A stretch of 64,000 bases of DNA, from the NCBI GenBank assembly GCA_964016885.1, contig OZ024740.1, forward strand, positions 5,092,865 through 5,156,864. The letters run 5' to 3'. Source of the stretch: Eledone cirrhosa. Taxonomy: Eukaryota > Mollusca > Cephalopoda > Octopoda > Eledonidae. The translations under genes were made by a program, and so were the position numbers. Positions 59,013 through 64,000 of this stretch are shown piece after piece; position 1 is the stretch's first letter; each line of letters starts with the position of its first letter. The notes beneath the pieces are model-generated. The model made no database searches. It was not told where the DNA came from and saw only the letters and a list, made by a program, of their open reading frames with translations.

Positions 59013-60782
59013 GAGGACCAGAAACAGGTGTTCAAGATTGCGAGACAGTGTGTCAGAGAGAATTGTGATGTCATTGGAGAGAAGTGTATCCGGAATGACA
59101 AAGGTGAGCTTGCCCTCACAAGTGCTGAGAAGAAAGATACATGGAAGAGCCATTATGATAGATTACTAAATGAGGAGAATGCATGGGAAGAAGAGACCCT
59201 ACCCCAAATAGACCCTATAGATGGGCCAGCAGTACAAGTCAGCAGCAGTGTAGTAAGGCAATCAAAGATTTGAAGACGGAGAAGGTAACTGGTCCATCGA
59301 GTATATCTGCCGAGATGTTGAAGGCATCTGGGTCGGTAGGTCACACTATAACCACACGTATTGTTAATCAGGTAATGCTAGAAGGTGTCATACCAAAAGA
59401 TTGGTGCAGTAGCATCATTGTCAACTGCTACAAAAGTTAAAGGTGATGCACTAGATAGAGGAAACTATAGAGGTATAAAGCTGATTGATCAGGTCATGAA
59501 AGTAACAGAAAGAGTTATAGCACATTTGATTAGGGACCGGGTGAAACTAGACGAGATGCAATTTGGGTTTGTACCAGGAAGAGGCACCACTGATGCCCTC
59601 TTCCTTGTGAGGCAATTACAAGAAAAGTATCTAGCTAAAAGTAAGTCGCTCTACCTGGCATTCGTCGATCTCGAGAAAGCTTTTGACAGAGTTCCCTGTG
59701 CTATAATCAGGTGGGCTTTTAGAAAACTAGGAGTAGCTGAATGGCTTGTGAAAGCTGTACAAGCTATGTATAGGGGAGTAGTCAGCAAAGTTAGGATTAG
59801 CAATGACTATAGCGAGGAATTTAGTGTACAGGTCGGTGTCCACCAGGGCTCTGTTCTGCAGGCAATAACGGAGGAGTTTAATACCAGATGCCCATGGGAA
59901 CTCCTGTATGCAGATGACCTCGCACTTATAGCTGAATCAATGGTAGAACTAGAGAAGAAGTTCCAAACTTGGAAGCAGGGACTAGAAAGAAAGGGTCTCA
60001 AAGTAAACCTGACAAAGACTAAGGTCCTTCTAAGTAGACGAGAAAACAGAACCCAGATCCCCTCAGGGAAATGGCCTAGCTCAGTATGTAGGAAAGGAGT
60101 AGGTAGGAACTCCATTCTCTACCCCAAATGCAAACAATGGGTACACAAGAGATGTAGCGGGATCTCAGGAAGCTTAATTAAGAATGTAGGATTCACATGT
60201 AGCAGTTGTGCTGGGACAGCAAGCAGCAAACAGCCACAGGAAACAAGTACCACCAATCTCTGGGAGGGCTCTGTAGAAACAGTAGACAGCTTCTGCTACC
60301 TAGGTGACCGAATTAGCAGTGGAAGTGGGTGTTCAGAAAGTACAATAACTAGGGTAAGAACGGGATGGATGAAGTTCAGGCAGCTACAGCCACTGCTAGC
60401 TGCAAAAGGCTTCTCCCTCAAAATGAAAGGCAGACTGTATGATGCGTGTATACGAACAGCAATGTTACATGGTAGTGAGACCTGGGCGCTGTCTGTGAAA
60501 GACTTGCGTAGATCAGAAAGAAACGAAGCCTGCATGCTCCGATGGATCTGTAATAGTAATATACACGAACGGCAAAGCATAAACGAATTGAGAGAGAGAC
60601 TGAGCATAAGAGGAATCAAATGCTGTTTGCAGGAGAGGCGGTTGCGTTGGTATGGACATGTGATGCGTATGAAGGATGACAGCTGCATAAAAAGGTGCAG
60701 AGCACTAGAAGTCGATGGAAACCGCGGAGTGGGGAGACCCAAGAAGACTTGGGATGAGGTGATAAAAGCCAACCTCATCTAA
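59013..60782 (+). pseudogene. LINE-C reverse transcriptase ORF (two frameshifts, 27-nt deletion, early stop)
   Basis: Compared with LINE-B it is 4 nt shorter near 59245-59258 and 1 nt longer near 59434, so the frame leaves and returns. FVDLEKAFDRVP and YADD (59907-59918) are kept. At 59858/59859 nine codons (SPLLFIIAL in LINE-B) are deleted within the conserved QGSVLSPLLF motif. In the zinc finger the first Cys is Ser (60078) and the third is Tyr (60120). The C-terminal part keeps MLHGSETW, RWYGHVMRMKDD and GRPKKTW, then stops at 60782, about 25 codons short of LINE-B. This copy cannot encode a normal RT. Confidence 0.9.
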
Positions 60783-61178
60783 TTACACATCTCAAAGGCG
60801 ATGATACACAACCATGACCTCTGGCGTCATGCAGTAATACAGAAGACCCGACCCCCCACAGGTAAAAGCCGAAGCTGAAGCATATAGACAATATGCCCCC
60901 CACTGGAAACTGGTCGTGGATGTGCCATGGCAAACAAAAAGCACACAGCTCACACTGTAAAGTGGACGTGTAGGGGCCACGGAAAAAAAGCACCCAGCAC
61001 TCACCGTAAATGAGGTTGGTGTTAGGAAGGGCATCCAGATGTAGACATCAAGCCAGAATCAGTTCCCGTATGAGCAAGACAAGGTTAGGCCACCGGACAC
61101 TGCCCACAACAGGACAACCCGTCTAACCCATGCTAGTGTGGAAGATCGGACGTAAAACGGTGATGATGATGATGATGA

Positions 61179-61181
<3 letters not shown>
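59013..61181 (+). mobile_element. LINE-C: 5'-truncated non-LTR retrotransposon (same family as LINE-B)
   Basis: The copy starts EDQKQVFKIARQCVRENCDV (59013, in frame) at nearly the same point as LINE-B. It runs through RT and C-terminal regions to 60782, then a 3' UTR (60783-61181). The UTR holds CACTGTAAAGTGGACGTGTA, GTTAGGAAGGGCATCCAGAT, CAAGCCAGAATCAGTTCCCG, CTAACCCATGCTAGTGTGG and a GATGATGAT tail. This 3' part aligns block by block with the 3' halves of the SINEs at 52412-52752 and 62572-62890. Confidence 0.92.

Positions 61182-61213
<32 letters not shown>
61182..61213. repeat. (TA)n microsatellite at the LINE-C tail
   Basis: A TA run continues directly from the GATGATGAT tail of LINE-C. 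Confidence 0.9.
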
Positions 61214-61217
<4 letters not shown>

Positions 61218-61284
61218 GAGAGAACCAGTTTAAAACTAGTTAGAACATTATTCAACAGAGTACTCAATAATTTGGGGTAGTAGA

Positions 61285-61350
61285 GTATGGCTATCTAGCT
61301 GTCGAAATGGCCGGAGCTCAGCCGTCGGGGTCCTGACTCTTTTCCTATAT
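61285..61350. repeat. Single-arm relative of the 45604 fold-back
   Basis: CTAGCTGTCGAAATGGCCGG AGCTCAGCCGTCGGGGTCCTG resembles 45677-45716 of the right arm of the fold-back at 45604-45729. Only one arm is present here. Confidence 0.65.
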
Positions 61351-61355
61351 ATATA

Positions 61356-61427
61356 TGATGATGATGATGATGATATGTATATATAATATATATATATATA
61401 ATATATATATATATATAATATGATATG

Positions 61428-61504
<77 letters not shown>
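61356..61504. repeat. GATGAT and (TA)n microsatellites
   Basis: A GATGATGAT stretch is followed by long TA runs with ATGATATG interruptions. All open frames here are low-complexity by-products. Confidence 0.95.
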
Positions 61505-61508
<4 letters not shown>

Positions 61509-62288
61509 CATATATTCTAATATATACTTCCATAAATGTGTGTATCATACATACAACCTAATTATCCGTATTGTTTTAGTCTCTTTACTGACTGACCCAA
61601 TTATCAATTGTTCAATGTTAGTTGTATTAAATTTTATTGATGATCATAATTAATTTGTGAGATAGATCAATAACTTTTATGTCTTTATTGAATGATTTGA
61701 TGATCGTTAAGTCACTGATCTTATTGAACTATTGTTGATTGCTCTGATGAATTTGTTCAATTTTTACCCCCTCACTCTGTCGAGATATACTCTGCAACTG
61801 TTTAACCCCAGTTAGTATTGAGTAGGAGAGAGAGTGGTACGATGTCGTAGTACCATTGTGTGAAGCACCTTGTCCTATCATCAGTTTGTTACCTTATTAA
61901 TATATATATATATTTTATTAGAAAGTGAACAACAAAAAATATAACTACTCCATTACCAAAGGTTTGTTCACTTTCTAATTAAATAGCTCTGTTCTATACA
62001 TAGAGCACTTTATTTTCCTTTGCTTTTCCTTCGGAATTACCTAACATATATATGGCCTACCATTCACAGCCTCTACTTTGACCGCTGGCCACGTGATCAT
62101 TCTTACCCATTTTGAATTCATTTCTGGTGGCGATCACTGTAAAAATTTTAGTCCAAACTTGAGGGAGTCTCTTGATAAGCTCTAAACCTCATGGATAATA
62201 CCAGGATTGGACATATCCACAAAGTATGAGTGAAACTATCAATAGTCAGCACTAGAGGAATTTTGGTAAAGTTTATATGTATTTTTTC
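61505..62288. other. AT-rich intergenic DNA with one short inverted repeat
   Basis: TTAGAAAGTGAACAA (61918) and TTGTTCACTTTCTAA (61964) form a 15-bp perfect inverted repeat with a 31-bp spacer. No gene or known element otherwise. Confidence 0.55.
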
Positions 62289-62536
62289 TTCAAACTTACA
62301 TTTTAGACTTAGCTCCGTTTAATTTATTATTTGTCTATAGTTAATTTCTACGGGCTAAGAAGAAAGACTGGGTAAATTTTATCTGACTGTTCCTTGCGGG
62401 GAATAATCTGTATCTTTTATCTGTTATTTCTTTGAAGTTACATTTTAAACTTAGCTCCGTTTAAATTATTATTTATCTAGTTGATTTCTACGGACTAGGG
62501 TGAAGAAAAATTGGGTATATTTTATCTAACTGTTCT
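62289..62536. repeat. Two diverged direct repeats, about 142-bp spacing
   Basis: TTACATTTTAGACTTAGCTC CGTTTAATTTATTATT ... TTTTATCTGACTGTTC (62289-62394) recurs with about 15-20% differences at 62431-62536. A further relative lies near 56115-56225. Confidence 0.75.
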
Positions 62537-62571
62537 TCAAACTAGCAATTTTATATATATATATATATATG

Positions 62572-62890
62572 GCCTTGCAATCGAAAGGTTGTGAGTTCAA
62601 TTCTTAGACCGGGTGATGTGTTGTTTCCTTGAGCAAGACACTTTATTTCACATTGCTCCAGTTTACTCAGCTGTAGAAATGAGATGATAGGGACTGGGGT
62701 CCCTATCATTCCACTGCAAAGTGGTCGTGGAGGTGCCACGGCAAAAAAGCACCCAGCACTCACTGTAAATGAGGTTGGTGTTAGGAAGGGCATCCAGCTG
62801 TAGAAATCAAGCCAGAATCAGTTCCCGTCCCACTCTTGCAAGCAGGGAAAAGCGGACGTAAAATGAAATGATGATGATGATGATGATGAT
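62572..62890 (+). mobile_element. tRNA-derived SINE, lacking the A box
   Basis: It starts GGCCTTGCAATCGAAAGGTT GTGAGTTCAATTCTTAG (B box) directly after a TA run, then TTGAGCAAGACACTTTATTT, CCACTGCAAAGTGGTCGTGG, GTTAGGAAGGGCATCCAGCT, GCAGGGAAAAGCGGACGTAA and a GATGATGAT tail. It is the same family as 52412-52752 in the opposite orientation. Confidence 0.92.
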
Positions 62891-62893
62891 ACA

Positions 62894-62897
<4 letters not shown>

Positions 62898-62964
<67 letters not shown>
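62898..62964. repeat. (TA)n microsatellite
   Basis: An almost pure TA run of more than 60 bp between the SINE tail and a fold-back element. Confidence 0.95.
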
Positions 62965-62969
<5 letters not shown>

Positions 62970-63023
62970 AATAACAGGAGGCTGGCTGGACTGGTGTAGG
63001 AAAGGTTTATTATACTATGAACA

Positions 63024-63065
63024 TTTCAATGACCAGGTTCAGTATGAATCTGGTGACATCATCAG
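63024..63065 (-). other. Hammerhead-ribozyme-like core (candidate)
   Basis: On the minus strand CTGATGA (63065-63059), a stem ACCAG ... CTGGT and GAAA (63027-63024) follow in the right order. The opposite arm repeats CTGATGA at 63317-63323 but has lost GAAA (TTTAAAT). Stems I and III not established. Confidence 0.35.
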
Positions 63066-63090
63066 GTATTCGAAATTTAACAGAGGAACA

Positions 63091-63244
63091 TAATCCATAG
63101 GGCTGAGAAGGCAGAGAGACAAGAAGGCGGCCACACATTTAGCAGTTTCTAGTTCGGTCGGCCGCCCTCAAGTCAGAACGAACTAGAAACTGCTAAATGT
63201 GTGGCCGCCTTCTTGTCACTCTGCCCTTTCAGCCCTATGGATTA
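63091..63244. repeat. Inner fold-back palindrome, 66-bp arms
   Basis: The arms 63091-63156 and 63179-63244 pair almost perfectly (AAGAAGGCGGCCACACATTT against AAATGTGTGGCCGCCTTCTT), with a 22-bp spacer. It is nested inside the larger fold-back element. Confidence 0.95.
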
Positions 63245-63300
63245 AACCCATGCTAGCGTGGAAGATGGACATTAAAGATGATGATGATGATGATGATGAT
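63245..63300 (+). mobile_element. SINE/LINE 3' tail fragment
   Basis: AACCCATGCTAGCGTGGAAG ATGGACATTAAAGATGATG and a GATGAT run follow directly on the inner palindrome. This is the common SINE/LINE terminus without its body. Confidence 0.82.
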
Positions 63301-63565
63301 ATTAAATCTCGAATACCTGATGATGTCACCGGATTCATACTGAACCCGGGCATTTAAATGTTCATAGTATAATAAACCTTTTAAGGAATTACACCAGTCC
63401 AGACTCCTCTTATTTTATAATAATTAACTCCGTACTCGCACCACCAACAACACAAATGAAGATGGGTGAATTGCATTATGTCAAGTGCTCTCCCTAATAT
63501 TACATCGAGGTTGACCATATGGAATGACCAGTTCTCCTCCAGTGGTGAACCAACAAACCTAAATG

Positions 63566-64000
<435 letters not shown>

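Larger units (their letters stand above)
62963..63422. repeat. Outer fold-back element, about 115-bp arms, split by nested insertions
   Basis: The left arm 62963-63077 and right arm 63303-63422 are complementary (ATTATAAAATAACAGGAGG against CTCCTCTTATTTTATAAT; CCTGATGATGTCACC against GGTGACATCATCAGG). The interior is occupied by a second palindrome (63091-63244) and a SINE tail (63246-63300). Confidence 0.9.

Overview
This window is animal nuclear DNA, most probably from a coleoid cephalopod and most like an octopus. The clues are the dispersed tRNA-derived SINEs ending in a CCCATGCTAGCATGG / GATGATGATGAT tail, the shared GTTAGGAAGGGCATCCAG core, the many TA, CA and GAT microsatellites, a Helitron and several decayed non-LTR retrotransposons. 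No host protein-coding gene, rRNA gene or functional tRNA gene could be recognised. The species assignment is inference from these repeats.

Positions 1-39172 are one continuous satellite array of about 690-700 monomers. The standard monomer is 57 bp and a common short form is 48 bp; a rarer 55-bp form also occurs. The array runs off the left end of the window. Each monomer holds an internal inverted repeat (TGACAGAGAAA ... TTTCTCTCTGTCA), so either strand of the whole array can fold into hairpins. Because 57 and 48 are multiples of three and the monomer lacks stops in one frame on each strand, the array carries long tandem-repeat open frames, up to 741 codons on the minus strand. The array has higher-order structure: duplications offset by 2635, 2991, 3553 and about 13190-13510 bp. 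Two blocks of about 1.1 kb (30851-31966 and 34404-35519) are inverted, and the right-hand junction of each is a perfect 143-bp palindrome with a 7-nt loop.

Positions 39173-49130 hold short minisatellites, a non-autonomous Helitron (40585-41808) with a transposase remnant, SINE copies (one with a clear target-site duplication), three LINE relics and several long fold-back repeats. One minisatellite (47364-47885) is an amplified piece of LINE coding sequence.

Positions 49137-61181 carry three larger LINE bodies. LINE-B (49137-51858, +) and LINE-C (59013-61181, +) belong to one family with a reverse transcriptase, a zinc finger and a conserved C-terminal region. LINE-D (52758-55521, -) belongs to a different, CR1/Jockey-like family with an endonuclease and a 606-codon RT frame. 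All are broken. The 3' ends of LINE-B and LINE-C match the 3' halves of the SINEs here, so the SINEs look like parasites of that LINE family.

The rest, to 64000, is AT-rich DNA with microsatellites, SINEs, long snap-back palindromes (some nested) and several CTGANGA...GAAA motifs that resemble hammerhead-ribozyme cores of Penelope-like elements. The features most worth pursuing are the hairpin satellite with its open frames and inverted blocks, the density of fold-back repeats, and the hammerhead-like cores.
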